A DNA stretch of 64,000 nt from Phenylobacterium sp. Root1290. GTDB taxonomy: Bacteria; Pseudomonadota; Alphaproteobacteria; Caulobacterales; Caulobacteraceae. Shown here piece by piece: positions 36,983 through 45,921 of the stretch. The position numbers were made by a program, and so were the translations under genes. The stretch covers positions 632,646-696,645 of the forward strand of contig NZ_LMEE01000001.1 of NCBI RefSeq assembly GCF_001425305.1. Reading direction: 5' to 3'. Each line of letters starts with the position of its first letter. Positions within the stretch are counted from its first letter, which is position 1. The notes beneath the pieces are model-generated. The model had not been told where the DNA came from. It saw only the letters and a program-made list of their open reading frames with translations, and did not search any database.

Positions 36983-37559
36983 TCTCGCGCCTCCCTTCCA
37001 ACTCGGCGCCGGCGACCGGCGCCAATCGCGCTCTGAGTTTCTCCAGACCACGTTTGACATGGGACTTGACCGTTCCAAGCGGCAGATTCAAGGCGTCGGC
37101 GGCCTCCGCGTGCGAAAGCCCCGCGCCGTAGCACATGGACACGCAGATCCGTTCCGCCGCGCCCAGCGTACGAAGCGCCTCGTCCAGGTCGATCCTGCCG
37201 GCTGCGTCCGGCGTCGGCGCGGTCTCGGCGCCGTCGTCGCTGGCGGCGGCCAGCGCTGCGATGCGGCGTTCGCGCTGCAGGCGGCGCAGATAGGCCCGCG
37301 CGCCGATCTTCCGGACCCAGGCGACGAAAGTCCCCTGCCCGCGGAACTCGCCGATCCGCTCGAACGCGGTCAGGAACGCATCCTGCGCCACATCGTCCGC
37401 CTCGGCCGGCGCCGCGCCCATGCGGCGCAGCAGCCCGCGCACGGCCGATCCGTGCCGGCGGACCAGCTCGCCGAAAGCCGCACGATCCCCCGCCGCCGCC
37501 AGGGCGGCCAGCTCCACATCGTGGGAATTCGTCAGCCTTGTGTTTTGAGAGCCCGACAT
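36975..37559 (-). CDS. ECF RNA polymerase sigma factor
   Basis: 194 aa. Region 2 at about 25-90 has EADDVAQDAFLTAFERIGEFRGQGTFVAWVRKIGARAYLRRLQRERR. Region 4 at about 130-178 has ALRTLGAAERICVSMCYGAGLSHAEAADALNLPLGTVKSHVKRGLEKLRARL. These are sigma2 and sigma4 of a group IV sigma factor. The ATG at 37559 follows the DUF6249 gene by 27 bases. The overlap with the two-TM protein suggests an inner-membrane signal. Confidence 0.92.
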   Translation of the reverse strand: MSGSQNTRLTNSHDVELAALAAAGDRAAFGELVRRHGSAVRGLLRRMGAAPAEADDVAQDAFLTAFERIGEFRGQGTFVAWVRKIGARAYLRRLQRERRIAALAAASDDGAETAPTPDAAGRIDLDEALRTLGAAERICVSMCYGAGLSHAEAADALNLPLGTVKSHVKRGLEKLRARLAPVAGAELEGRRENG

Positions 37560-37586
37560 CTGGGGCTTTCCCCTCCCCTTCGAGGG

Positions 37587-37955
37587 TTACTTGCCGCGGG
37601 AAATGAACGAGAGCGCGATCAGCGCCAGCCCGATGAAGCCGGGGAAGGCCGCGATCCCCAACAGCGGATAGAGCGCGTCGGGCTCCTCGAACTGGATCGC
37701 CATTCCCATGGCGGCGAAGCCGACCGCCACGCCCAGCCAGATGATCCCGGCCCGCATGTCGCGATAGGGCGAGGGCGCGGCCTTCACGTCGCTGGTCAAC
37801 GCCTGGATGACCTCCGGCGGCAGCTCGGCGCCCTTCTCGATCGACGCGCGCAACGTCTCCTGAAGCTTCTGGCGCTCCTGGCTCTTCAGGTATCGCGGCA
37901 CGATGACGATCGCGGCGATCATGGCGAAGAAGCCCAGCGGAATTAGGATTTCCAT
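37587..37955 (-). CDS. DUF6249-type small membrane protein
   Basis: 122 aa. An N-terminal membrane segment (LIPLGFFAMIAAIVIVPRYL), a helical middle (ERQKLQETLRASIEKGAELPPEVIQAL) and two C-terminal membrane segments (IIWLGVAVGFAAMGMAIQF, LLGIAAFPGFIGLALIALSF). The architecture matches a family often located beside ECF sigma factors. It is first in the operon with the sigma factor, so it may take part in the same signal path. Function unknown. Confidence 0.72.
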   Translation of the reverse strand: MEILIPLGFFAMIAAIVIVPRYLKSQERQKLQETLRASIEKGAELPPEVIQALTSDVKAAPSPYRDMRAGIIWLGVAVGFAAMGMAIQFEEPDALYPLLGIAAFPGFIGLALIALSFISRGK

Positions 37956-38070
37956 CCTGCTTATCCTTCTCTCAGTGCGGGTGGCTCATTCGGCCCCGTT
38001 CTGAAGGGAAGAGGCGCCGGGCTATGCGTATAGATGCAGATGGCGGCATGAAATGTTCTTCATGTTTCCT

Positions 38071-38091
38071 GGCGGGCGCCGCCGGCCCGCC
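38071..38091 (-). terminator. GC-rich hairpin after the ArsC-like gene
   Basis: A 7-bp perfect stem (38071-38077 with 38085-38091) begins 6 bases after the stop of the ArsC-like gene on the minus strand. No U-run follows. A second inverted repeat CATGAA/TTCATG lies at 38047-38064. It may end transcription or mark the control region of the DUF6249 operon. Confidence 0.4.
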
Positions 38092-38096
38092 GAAAC

Positions 38097-38444
38097 TCAG
38101 CTGAACATCGCCCCATAGGCCTCGGGCTTGAAGCCCACCAGCAGCTTGCCGTCCACGTCCAGCACGGGCCGCTTGATCATCGACGGCTGGGCCAGCATCA
38201 GGGCGATGGCCTTGTCTTGGTTCAGGTCGGCCTTGTCGGCGTCCGGCAGCTTGCGGAACGTCGTCCCCGAGCGGTTCAGCAGGACGTCCCAACCGACCTG
38301 ACCGGCCCACCGCTCCAGATGTTCGCGATCGACGCCGACGGCCTTGTAGTCGTGGAAGCCGTAGGTGACGCCGTGATCGTCCAGCCAGGTGCGCGCCTTC
38401 TTCATCGTGTCGCACGCCTTGATGCCATAGATCGTGATGCTCAT
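38097..38444 (-). CDS. ArsC/Spx family protein (YffB-like)
   Basis: 115 aa. The motif GIKACDTMKKARTWL puts the active-site Cys at residue 11, and YGFHDYKAVG, the GTTFRKL motif and the end KRPVLDVDGKLLVGF match YffB/ArsC-like proteins. It has a thioredoxin-like fold; most members have unknown function and do not necessarily reduce arsenate. The ATG at 38444 is used; the longer frame is a run-on from the ridA region. The gene is separated from the dad operon by a terminator. Confidence 0.88.
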   Translation of the reverse strand: MSITIYGIKACDTMKKARTWLDDHGVTYGFHDYKAVGVDREHLERWAGQVGWDVLLNRSGTTFRKLPDADKADLNQDKAIALMLAQPSMIKRPVLDVDGKLLVGFKPEAYGAMFS

Positions 38445-38501
38445 CGGTCGAATCCGCTTGGGGTTTGCACGCCTCGACTTAACCTCGCCCGGCCTGCGCG
38501 A

Positions 38502-38538
38502 CAAAGAAAAGGCCCGGCAGGAGCCTCCCGCCGGGCCT
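38502..38538 (-). terminator. Rho-independent terminator of the dadX-dadA-ridA operon
   Basis: On the minus strand AGGCCCGGC pairs with GCCGGGCCT (38530-38538 with 38510-38518), possibly extended inward, followed by TTTTCTTTGT. It starts 23 bases after the ridA stop, so it ends that operon. Confidence 0.85.
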
Positions 38539-38560
38539 CGTCCGATCCGTCGCTGAAGCC

Positions 38561-38905
38561 CTAGCGGGCGGCGACGATGATGATCTCGACCTTGTAGGCC
38601 GGCGTGGCCAGCTTGGCCTCGCCCGTGGCCCGCGCCGGCGCATCCTTGCCGTCGACCCACTTGTCCCAGACCGCGTTCATCTCGGCGAAGTCGGCCATGT
38701 CGGCCAGCCAGATGGTGGCGGTCAGGATCTTCGACTTGTCGCTGCCGGTTTGCGCCAGCAGCTTCTCGATCGAGGCGAGCACCGCCTGGGTCTGGACGGT
38801 GACGCTCTCGCCCGGGGCGCCGACCTGGCCGGCCAGGTAGACGGTGTCGCCGTGGACCACGGCCTGGCTCATGCGGGGGCCGGCTTCGATACGTTCGATC
38901 GCCAT
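38561..38905 (-). CDS. ridA: RidA family enamine/imine deaminase
   Basis: 114 aa. A RidA/YjgF-type fold: LAGQVGAPGESVTVQTQAVLASIEKLLAQTGSDKSKILTATIWLADM, with PARATGE and KVEIIIVAA containing the Arg and Glu positions typical of active RidA. It hydrolyses reactive enamines/imines made by amino-acid-oxidising enzymes. The ATG at 38905 (MAIERI) is preferred to 38914 because AAGGA is 10 bases upstream. It lies 16 bases after dadA, and so probably handles iminopyruvate made by D-alanine oxidation. Confidence 0.9.
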   Translation of the reverse strand: MAIERIEAGPRMSQAVVHGDTVYLAGQVGAPGESVTVQTQAVLASIEKLLAQTGSDKSKILTATIWLADMADFAEMNAVWDKWVDGKDAPARATGEAKLATPAYKVEIIIVAAR

Positions 38906-38921
38906 GGGGCTCATTTCCTTC

Positions 38922-40178
38922 TCAGTTTGAATATCGCGAGATCGCCAGATCCCGTGTGTCGATGGCGCTCGCCGCGCCGCTGATCACGTCGGCGATCACC
39001 TGCCCTGATCCGCAGGCCATGGTCCAGCCGAGGGTGCCGTGTCCAGTGTTCAGGAACAGCTTTCCGATCGGCGTGGCGCCCACCACCGGCGTGCCGTCCG
39101 GGGTCATCGGGCGCAGCCCCGACCAGAAGCTCGCCGCGGCGGCGTCGCCCGCCCCAGGGAACAGGCTCTGCATGGAATGCTCCAGCGTGCGCCGGCGGCG
39201 GGGGTGCAGGTCGTTGTTGAAGCCCGAGATCTCGGCCATGCCGCCGACCCGGATGCGGTCGCCCAGCCGGGTGATCGCCACCTTGTAGCTCTCGTCCAGC
39301 AGCGTCGAGACTGGCGCGCGCTCGGCGTCGAGGATCGGCGCAGTGATCGAATAGCCCTTCACCGGATAGACCGGCAACCGCATCCCGAACGACGCGACCA
39401 GGGCCGGCGAATAGCTGCCCATCGCCACCAGGAAGGCGTCGGCCGTCACCTCGCCGCGGCTGGTCCGCACAGCGGCGACCGCGCCGCCCTCTTTGCGCAG
39501 ACCTTCGATGGCTGTGTCGAACTGGAAGTCGACCCCCATCCCCTTGGCGATATCGGCCAGGGCGTTGGTGAACTTGAAGCAGTCGCCGGTCTCGTCGTTG
39601 GGCAGCCGCAGCCCCCCGACGATCGGCTCCAGCGCATTGGCCAGGCCAGGTTCGGCGCCGACGCAGCCCGCCGCATCCAGCACCTCGTAGGGCACGCCAT
39701 AGGACTTCAGCACCTCGACGTCCTTGCCGATGCCGTCCATCTGCGCCTGGGTCCGGAACAACTGCAGGGTGCCGCGGCTGCGTTCGTCATAGGCGACGCC
39801 CGTCTCGGCCCGCAGCGCGATCAGCAGGTCGCGGCTGTACTCCGCCAGCCGCACCATTCGGCTCTTGTTGATCGCGTATCGTCCCTCGGTGCAGTTGCGC
39901 AGGGTCGAGAGCAGCCAGCCGATGGTCGCCACGTCGAACTTCGGCTTCAGGATCAGCGGCGCGTGCTCCATCAGCAGCCACTTGACCGCCTTGGCCGGAA
40001 TGCCCGGTCCCGCCCACGGAGAGGCGTAGCCCGGCGAGATCTCGCCGGCATTTGCGAAGCTGGTTTCCAGCGCTGGTCCGGCCTGCCGCTCGATGACAGT
40101 GACCTCGTGACCGGCCTTGGCCAGATAGTAGGCGGACGAGACGCCGATGACCCCGCCGCCGAGCACTGCCACCTTCAT
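38922..40178 (-). CDS. dadA: D-amino acid dehydrogenase small subunit
   Basis: 418 aa. The FAD-binding motif [25 protein letters not shown] is at the N-terminus, followed by [21 protein letters not shown], and a C-terminal FAD segment [39 protein letters not shown] typical of DadA. It oxidises D-alanine and other D-amino acids with electrons passing to the respiratory chain. The ATG at 40178 overlaps the dadX stop (ATGA). Operon order is dadX-dadA-ridA, the opposite of E. coli dadAX. Confidence 0.95.
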   Translation of the reverse strand: MKVAVLGGGVIGVSSAYYLAKAGHEVTVIERQAGPALETSFANAGEISPGYASPWAGPGIPAKAVKWLLMEHAPLILKPKFDVATIGWLLSTLRNCTEGRYAINKSRMVRLAEYSRDLLIALRAETGVAYDERSRGTLQLFRTQAQMDGIGKDVEVLKSYGVPYEVLDAAGCVGAEPGLANALEPIVGGLRLPNDETGDCFKFTNALADIAKGMGVDFQFDTAIEGLRKEGGAVAAVRTSRGEVTADAFLVAMGSYSPALVASFGMRLPVYPVKGYSITAPILDAERAPVSTLLDESYKVAITRLGDRIRVGGMAEISGFNNDLHPRRRRTLEHSMQSLFPGAGDAAAASFWSGLRPMTPDGTPVVGATPIGKLFLNTGHGTLGWTMACGSGQVIADVISGAASAIDTRDLAISRYSN

Positions 40179-41308
40179 GCGTCAATCTCCACGCAAGCGC
40201 CCAGGTAGGTGCGCGAGAAACGCCGTGCCAGCCCGGTCAGAATTTCATAAGCGACGGTCTCGGCCGCGCCCGCCAGCGTCTCCAGCGACTGGTGGGGACC
40301 GATCAGCTCGACGAAGTCCCCTTCGGCCAGCGCGCCTTCAGGCACGGCGCTGACATCCAGCGTCATGCTGTCCATCGAAACGCGCCCGACGATCGGCAGG
40401 CGCACCTCGCCCAGATAGGCCGCCGCGCGGCCGCCCAGTCGCCTGGGCCAGCCGTCGGCATAACCCACCGAGATCGTCGCCAGGCGCCGCCGTTCTGGCG
40501 CGACATAGGTCAGGCCATAGCCGACGCCCGCGCCCGCCTCGACGCTGCGAAGTTGGATCACCCGCGCCTCCAGCCGGACCACGGGGCGCACCGGCCGCTC
40601 CACCCCCTCGATCGGCGAGGCGCCATATAGCGCCAGGCCCGGTCGCACGAGGTCTTCGCCGAAGCTGGGTGAGATCCATACCCCCGCGGAGTTGGCGATG
40701 GACCGCGGGACGCCGGGGCCGATCCGATCGGCCAGCGCTTCGAACCGCGCCAACTGCTCCTGGTTCGAGGCGGCGTTCGGCGTGTCGGCGCAGGCCAGAT
40801 GGCTCATCACCAGCACGACGTCGACGTCCGCAGGGAAGCCGTCCGGCAGCCTCTCGATCTCGTCGGCCGAGAACCCCAGGCGCGACATCCCGCTGTCCAC
40901 CTGGATGACGGCCGCCAGCTTGCGGCCCTGACGCCGCGCCTCGGCCCGCCAGCGCTCGGCCTGCGGCAGCGAATTGAGCACCGGGATCGCTTTGGCCTGG
41001 ACGCAGGCCTGCTCGGCGCCGGGCGCCAGCCCGTTCAGCACATAGAGCTTCGCGTTCGCTGGCAGGCTGGGCCTCAGCGCCAGCGCCTCGGCGATCATGG
41101 CCACGAAGAAGTCCCGGCACCCGGCGGCGGCCAGTTCCTGCGCGACGCGCTCGGCGCCCAGGCCATAGGCGTCGGCCTTCACCACCGCGGCGGTGTGCGA
41201 CGGGGCCGCCTTCGCGGCGATCAGCTCATAGTTGGCGCGCAAGGCGGCGAGATCGATGGTCAGGCGGCCGCCGGCCAAGGCTTCGGCAACGTCCTCGAAA
41301 TTCGCCAT
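40175..41308 (-). CDS. dadX: Alanine racemase, catabolic (DadX)
   Basis: 377 aa. PLP motif [13 protein letters not shown] and the Tyr segment GVGYGLTYV with [13 protein letters not shown]. It racemises L-alanine so that DadA can oxidise the D form. The catabolic role is inferred from its operon with dadA and ridA. The ATG at 41308 (MANFEDV) has GGGAGG 6 bases upstream. The frame runs back further, but that stretch falls in the divergent promoter region with lrp. Confidence 0.93.
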   Translation of the reverse strand: MANFEDVAEALAGGRLTIDLAALRANYELIAAKAAPSHTAAVVKADAYGLGAERVAQELAAAGCRDFFVAMIAEALALRPSLPANAKLYVLNGLAPGAEQACVQAKAIPVLNSLPQAERWRAEARRQGRKLAAVIQVDSGMSRLGFSADEIERLPDGFPADVDVVLVMSHLACADTPNAASNQEQLARFEALADRIGPGVPRSIANSAGVWISPSFGEDLVRPGLALYGASPIEGVERPVRPVVRLEARVIQLRSVEAGAGVGYGLTYVAPERRRLATISVGYADGWPRRLGGRAAAYLGEVRLPIVGRVSMDSMTLDVSAVPEGALAEGDFVELIGPHQSLETLAGAAETVAYEILTGLARRFSRTYLGACVEIDA

Positions 41309-41435
41309 CCCATGCCTCCCGCGCGTCGCGCCAAGCACAGGCTACTCGAAGATAATTCGAACGTTTCGCCTAATGTCCGTATACTCAAGCGCTCAAGACC
41401 GATTTGCGCACATATCCGCCACCTCGACGCAACAC
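41309..41435. promoter_or_regulatory. Divergent promoter region dadX/lrp
   Basis: 127 bases. A TATACT at 41380-41385 with TTCGAA 18 bases upstream (41356-41361) could be the lrp promoter. The AT-rich stretch 41350-41385 and the repeated CTCAAG (41384-41396) may hold Lrp sites. Picked by eye. Confidence 0.4.
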
Positions 41436-41909
41436 ATGACCATTTCCCTCGACGATACCGACCGCAGCCTCATCCGACTCCTTCGACTGGACGGCCGGCG
41501 ACCGAACAGCGAACTGGCCGCCGAGGTGGGGCTCTCCGCCTCCGCCTGCCTGCGGCGAATCCGGATGCTCGAGGAACGCGGCGTGATCCGTGGCTACACC
41601 GCCATCGTGTCCGCGCCCGACTCCGGCGAGCGGATCATCGCCATCGTGCGCCTGACGCTGGAGAAGCAGACCGAGGAATACCTGCGCCGCTTCGAGGCCG
41701 CCGTCCGCGAGCATCCCGAAATCGAGGAGTGCTACCTGATGACCGGCGACGTCGACTACATCCTGCGGGTCTCAGGCGCCTCGACCGCGGACTACGAGGC
41801 GATCCACACCGACATCCTCTCGCGCCTGCCCGGGGTCGCGCGCATCCATTCCAGCCTGGCGATGCGCAACGTCCTCCAACACCGCCCGACGCGCCGCAAG
41901 GCCGGCTGA
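41436..41909 (+). CDS. Lrp/AsnC family regulator of the dad operon
   Basis: 157 aa. The N-terminal HTH is DDTDRSLIRLLRLDGRRPNSELAAEVGLSASACLRRIRMLEERGVIRGYTAIV and the C-terminal RAM domain has IIAIVRLTL, VREHPEIEECYLMTGDVDYILRV. Such proteins sense amino acids such as alanine. It is divergent from dadX, where DadR/BkdR-type regulators usually sit, so it probably turns on alanine catabolism. The ATG at 41436 starts at the usual distance before the HTH; it has a poor ribosome binding site and an ATG at 41373 is possible. Confidence 0.9.
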   Translation: MTISLDDTDRSLIRLLRLDGRRPNSELAAEVGLSASACLRRIRMLEERGVIRGYTAIVSAPDSGERIIAIVRLTLEKQTEEYLRRFEAAVREHPEIEECYLMTGDVDYILRVSGASTADYEAIHTDILSRLPGVARIHSSLAMRNVLQHRPTRRKAG

Positions 41910-42108
41910 ACGTCGAAGCCGGCCACCGGCCCGGGCCCGCGGCCGTCCACGTCGGTAGGTTTCGTCCCGCCGATCGCCCTGTTCGTAGAATTCTGCTTCA
42001 GCCGCGGGACCGCCCGCGAGATGGGGGCCCGCTGGCGTGCACGCTGATCGCCGGCGCGGTGGGGCAAATCTGCGCCGCCGTTCAGACACGGGGATCTGGA
42101 GGATCGCT

Positions 42109-44316
42109 TTGCGCACTTTGCCGGCACTCGCCATCGGTTTGATGCTGTCGACCACCGCGGTCCCCGTCGTGGCCGAAGCCGCCCAGTGCACGCGCGGCTG
42201 GTCGGGCTCGGTGCAGTACTCCCGATCCCAGGCCAACAGCAGCTCCAAGACGGTCGAGCGCGTCTCCCGCAAGGGGACCGACACGACGAACTGGTCGATG
42301 ACCTACGAATATGCTGCGCAGGTCGCGGTTCGCCCTGCGCCGGAGCCGGAGTTGAGCCTCGGCCGGGCGAACATCAGCCTGAGCTCGATCTCGACCGAGA
42401 CCACGGCCGCCAAGGACCAGCACATCTGCCCCCACACGCAGACGGCGCGCACCATGTCGGGCAATTTCGTCACCAAGAGTGAGACCCGCGCGAACGGCAG
42501 CGGACTGGAGGCCGGCGTCGACATCAGCATGGACTCTGATGGGACCTATCGCGTCGGCGTCCTGCTCCCCGAGATGAAGGGCACCGTCTCCGGCTCGAAC
42601 TCAGCGAGCTACAGCGGCCAGTGCACGCCCAAGAAGGGCGTGAACCAAAGCATCCCTGACACGCCCACGACCATCGACGCCGTGCGCTTCTCCAGCAGCG
42701 GCGAAGACCGGGCCCTGCCCAATGATCTCGACCGGCTGAACGGCAGCCACTCCGTCACCTACTCAGGCGTGACGGAAACGCTGCGCTGGAACCTTCGCCG
42801 CTGCGGCGGCGACCTGCGACTGATCGATGTGAAGTTCGAGGACATGCGCTTCCCCACCTGGGACGCCTGGCAGGACATCGTGGAGCAGAAGGGCACCGTC
42901 GACGGCAATATCGTCCGGATCACCGCGGTCGTCGCCAATGACGGTCCCGAGGAGAAGTCTGCGACGGTCAAGTTCCGCGACACCTACAAGGGCGACAAGT
43001 GGGACAGTGCGCGCCCCGACGGCCTGTTGGAGGAGCTTTCGGTCAACGTCCCCGCGGGCGAGCAGCGCGAAGTGACGTTCAAGTGGGATTCCTCGGGCTA
43101 CGCCTGGTTCGACGACGGGCGGCCGAGATTGATCCAACGCATCAAGGCCGAGGTCGAGGACGCCGGCAAGAAGGTCGACGACATGACGCGCAACCTGAAG
43201 GTCGCGCCCAAGCCGCTGGTCCTCGTTCACGGCCTCTGGTCGAACTGGAGGGCCTGGGAGTCCTGGCAGAACATCCTGACCACCACCCACTCCTACGACT
43301 GGAAAGCCTTCCCTGTGGGCGAGAAGGCCCAACACGGCCGAATGAGGACCGGCGAGGAGATGGGTAATTTCGATCCGACCAACACCATCGCCCAGAACGC
43401 CGTCGAACTCGGGCAGTACGTCAAACACGCCCAGCAGGACCGCAACGCCTGGCACGTCGATCTCGTCGCGCACTCGATGGGCGGGCTGATCAGCCGGCGC
43501 TACATCCACGCCTCCATGCCAAGCTATCCGGACGGCAAGCCGCAGGTGGCCCACCTGGTCATGCTCGGCACGCCCAACATGGGCAGCCGCTGCGCGGACA
43601 TGATCAGCGCGCCCTTGGAAACCGCCGGCCAGTCGATGGATGCGCTGCGCGAACTGCGGCCAAGCGTGGTCGAGCAGTTCAACGCGGTCCACACCGAGCG
43701 CAAGGGCGTGGAGTTCTCGGTTCTCGCCGGAAATCCGCTGCCGGCCATCTGCTACATGTACGCCGACAACGACGGCGTGGTGACCGTCCCCTCAGCGACC
43801 TGGCAGATCACGGACGTTGAGCAGCAGGGCGTCCTGCACACCAGCATGACCGGCACGGAAGGCTTCGCCTCGTTCGTGAAGCCGCGCGTCGCCATCGGGC
43901 CGAAGAAGGCGGCTGAGAGCGTCAAGCTCTCGGCGCTCGCCTCGCCGCTCAATGCGCTCGCTTCGGGGCTCGACGCCGCCGAAGGCGGTCGGACGGACGC
44001 CGCCTCGGTCAAGCCGGACTTCTCGCAGATCGTGAAGCTTGCGCCGGGCCAGACGCTGAAGGTCGCCATCCCGGTTCGCGACGCCCGTGACTTCGGCATG
44101 ACCTTCGTCGCCGCAACCAAGGTCTCGGCGACTCTGAGCGACGACAAGGGCGCGGTGGTGGGGACCAACCTGACCGGCAAGCCAGAGGCCAGCCAGATTT
44201 TCCGATCTCTGCTCGTCGACCGGCCGGTCGCCAAGGCGACCTGGACGCTCACCCTGCAAAATGCGGACGAGGTCGAACGGCAGGTCGTGCTCTCGACCTG
44301 GTCAAGGCCGAGCTGA
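42109..44316 (+). CDS. Large secreted lipase/esterase-like alpha/beta hydrolase
   Basis: 735 aa from a TTG at 42109, which has a perfect GGAGG 6 bases upstream (42098-42102); an ATG at 42037 lacks one. A signal peptide covers about 1-25. The N-terminal half (about 27-260) is not recognised and has scattered Cys. A CARDB/Ig-like part (DGNIVRITAVVANDGPEE, SVNVPAGEQREVTFKW) lies near 265-330. The hydrolase domain runs from VLVHGLW (371-377) through AHSMGG, with nucleophile Ser456, and ADNDGVVTV, to a possible His577. The oxyanion/nucleophile motif is AHSMG instead of GHSxG. The C-terminal 130 residues are beta-rich. The substrate is unknown; a lipase or PGAP1-like hydrolase is the best guess. 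Confidence 0.82.
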   Translation: MRTLPALAIGLMLSTTAVPVVAEAAQCTRGWSGSVQYSRSQANSSSKTVERVSRKGTDTTNWSMTYEYAAQVAVRPAPEPELSLGRANISLSSISTETTAAKDQHICPHTQTARTMSGNFVTKSETRANGSGLEAGVDISMDSDGTYRVGVLLPEMKGTVSGSNSASYSGQCTPKKGVNQSIPDTPTTIDAVRFSSSGEDRALPNDLDRLNGSHSVTYSGVTETLRWNLRRCGGDLRLIDVKFEDMRFPTWDAWQDIVEQKGTVDGNIVRITAVVANDGPEEKSATVKFRDTYKGDKWDSARPDGLLEELSVNVPAGEQREVTFKWDSSGYAWFDDGRPRLIQRIKAEVEDAGKKVDDMTRNLKVAPKPLVLVHGLWSNWRAWESWQNILTTTHSYDWKAFPVGEKAQHGRMRTGEEMGNFDPTNTIAQNAVELGQYVKHAQQDRNAWHVDLVAHSMGGLISRRYIHASMPSYPDGKPQVAHLVMLGTPNMGSRCADMISAPLETAGQSMDALRELRPSVVEQFNAVHTERKGVEFSVLAGNPLPAICYMYADNDGVVTVPSATWQITDVEQQGVLHTSMTGTEGFASFVKPRVAIGPKKAAESVKLSALASPLNALASGLDAAEGGRTDAASVKPDFSQIVKLAPGQTLKVAIPVRDARDFGMTFVAATKVSATLSDDKGAVVGTNLTGKPEASQIFRSLLVDRPVAKATWTLTLQNADEVERQVVLSTWSRPS

Positions 44317-44353
44317 CGGCAGGTTTCTGCGACTGGCGGCGGAAAACCTGCCG
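44317..44353. terminator. Inverted repeat between the lipase gene and guaA
   Basis: A perfect 10-bp pair (CGGCAGGTTT at 44317-44326, AAACCTGCCG at 44344-44353) with a 17-base loop starts directly after the lipase stop. It lies between convergent genes and could serve both strands. The long loop makes an intrinsic terminator only moderately likely. Confidence 0.45.
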
Positions 44354-44361
44354 CTAGTCGC

Positions 44362-45921
44362 CTATTCCCACTCGATCGTGCCGGGCGGCTTGGAGGTCAC
44401 GTCGTAGACGACGCGGTTCACGCCGCGCACCTCGTTGATGATCCGCGTGGCGCAGCGGCCGAGAACTTCCCAAGGAAATTCAAAGAAGTCGGCCGTCATC
44501 CCATCCGTCGAGGTGACGGCCCGCAGGGCCAGCACGTCCTCGTAGGTGCGCGCATCGCCCATCACGCCAACCGTCTTGACCGGCAGCAATACGGCGAAGG
44601 CCTGCCAGATGCTGTCGTAGAGCCCGGCCTTGCGGATTTCCTCAAGATAGATGGCGTCGGCCTGCTGCAGCACGGCGACCTTTTCCTTGGTGATCTCGCC
44701 AGGAATGCGGATCGCCAGGCCCGGCCCCGGGAACGGATGGCGGCCCACAAAGGCCGGCGGCAGGCCCAGCTCGACGCCCAACGCCCGCACCTCGTCCTTG
44801 AACAGCTCGCGCAGCGGCTCGACCAGCTTGAGCTTCATGTAGTCCGGCAGGCCGCCGACATTGTGGTGGCTCTTGATCACCGCCGAGGGACCGCCGCGGG
44901 CCGAGACGCTCTCGATCACGTCGGGATAGAGCGTGCCCTGGGCGAGGAAATTGGCCCCGTCGATCTTGGCCGCCTCCTTGTCGAAGACGTCGATGAACAG
45001 GCGACCGATGGTCTTGCGCTTGGTTTCCGGGTCGGAAATCCCCGCCAGCTCGCCAAGGAAAAGATCACCGGCATCAACATGTACCAGCGGAATGTTATAG
45101 TGATCTCGGAACATGGTCACGACCTGCGTGGCCTCGTCCTTCCGCAGCAGCCCAGTGTCCACGAACACGCAGGTCAGCTGATCGCCGATCGCCTCGTGGA
45201 TCAGCACCGCCGCCACCGATGAGTCGACGCCGCCGGACAGGCCGCAGATCACCTTGCCCTCGCCCACCTGGTCGCGGATCTTCTGAACCATCTCGCCGCG
45301 GAAGGCGGCCATGGTCCAGTCGCCCTTCAGGCCGGCGATCTTGTGGGTGAAGTTGCGCAGCATCAGCGCCCCACGCGGGGTGTGCGCGACCTCAGGGTGG
45401 AACTGGATGCCGTAGAAGCGCCGGCCCTCGTCGGCGATCACCGCGAACGGCGAGCCCTCGGACACCGCGACGGTCTCAAAGCCCATCGGCAGCGCCGTGA
45501 CCTTGTCGCCATGGCTCATCCAGACGGTTTCGCGATGACCGATCCCACCAAAGCCTTCCAGCAGCGGGCTTTCCTTGACGATCTCGATCTCGGCGCGGCC
45601 GAACTCGCGGGTGGTGCCCGGCTCGACCTTGCCGCCCAGCTCGGCGCACATGGTCTGCTCGCCGTAGCAGATGCCCAGCACCGGGACGTCCAAGGCGAAG
45701 ACCTTCTTGGTCACCGCAGGGCTCTCGTCCTCGTGGACGCTGGCCGGGCCGCCTGACAGGATCACCGCCTTGGGACCGAAGGTCTCAAGCATCGCCTCGA
45801 CCTTGTCGAAGGGATGCACCTCGCAATAGACGCCGCTCTCGCGCACCCGGCGGGCGATGAGCTGGGTCACCTGGCTGCCGAAGTCGACGATCAGGACGCG
45901 TTCGTGGGCTTGTTGAGTCAT
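44362..45921 (-). CDS. guaA: GMP synthase (glutamine-hydrolysing)
   Basis: 519 aa. Class I glutamine amidotransferase domain with Cys nucleophile [15 protein letters not shown] and His/Glu in [14 protein letters not shown] pyrophosphatase domain with [12 protein letters not shown]; and the dimerisation domain ending KPPGTIEWE. It converts XMP to GMP. The ATG at 45921 is chosen because it overlaps the rsmB stop (ATGA). It is last in the operon guaB-MAPEG-rsmB-guaA. Confidence 0.97.
   Translation of the reverse strand: MTQQAHERVLIVDFGSQVTQLIARRVRESGVYCEVHPFDKVEAMLETFGPKAVILSGGPASVHEDESPAVTKKVFALDVPVLGICYGEQTMCAELGGKVEPGTTREFGRAEIEIVKESPLLEGFGGIGHRETVWMSHGDKVTALPMGFETVAVSEGSPFAVIADEGRRFYGIQFHPEVAHTPRGALMLRNFTHKIAGLKGDWTMAAFRGEMVQKIRDQVGEGKVICGLSGGVDSSVAAVLIHEAIGDQLTCVFVDTGLLRKDEATQVVTMFRDHYNIPLVHVDAGDLFLGELAGISDPETKRKTIGRLFIDVFDKEAAKIDGANFLAQGTLYPDVIESVSARGGPSAVIKSHHNVGGLPDYMKLKLVEPLRELFKDEVRALGVELGLPPAFVGRHPFPGPGLAIRIPGEITKEKVAVLQQADAIYLEEIRKAGLYDSIWQAFAVLLPVKTVGVMGDARTYEDVLALRAVTSTDGMTADFFEFPWEVLGRCATRIINEVRGVNRVVYDVTSKPPGTIEWE

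Noticed and set aside
41910..42108. Gap between lrp and the lipase gene
   Set aside because: About 200 bases. It holds only the lipase ribosome binding site and GC-rich sequence; reverse frames here are low in complexity, so no gene or clear terminator was called.
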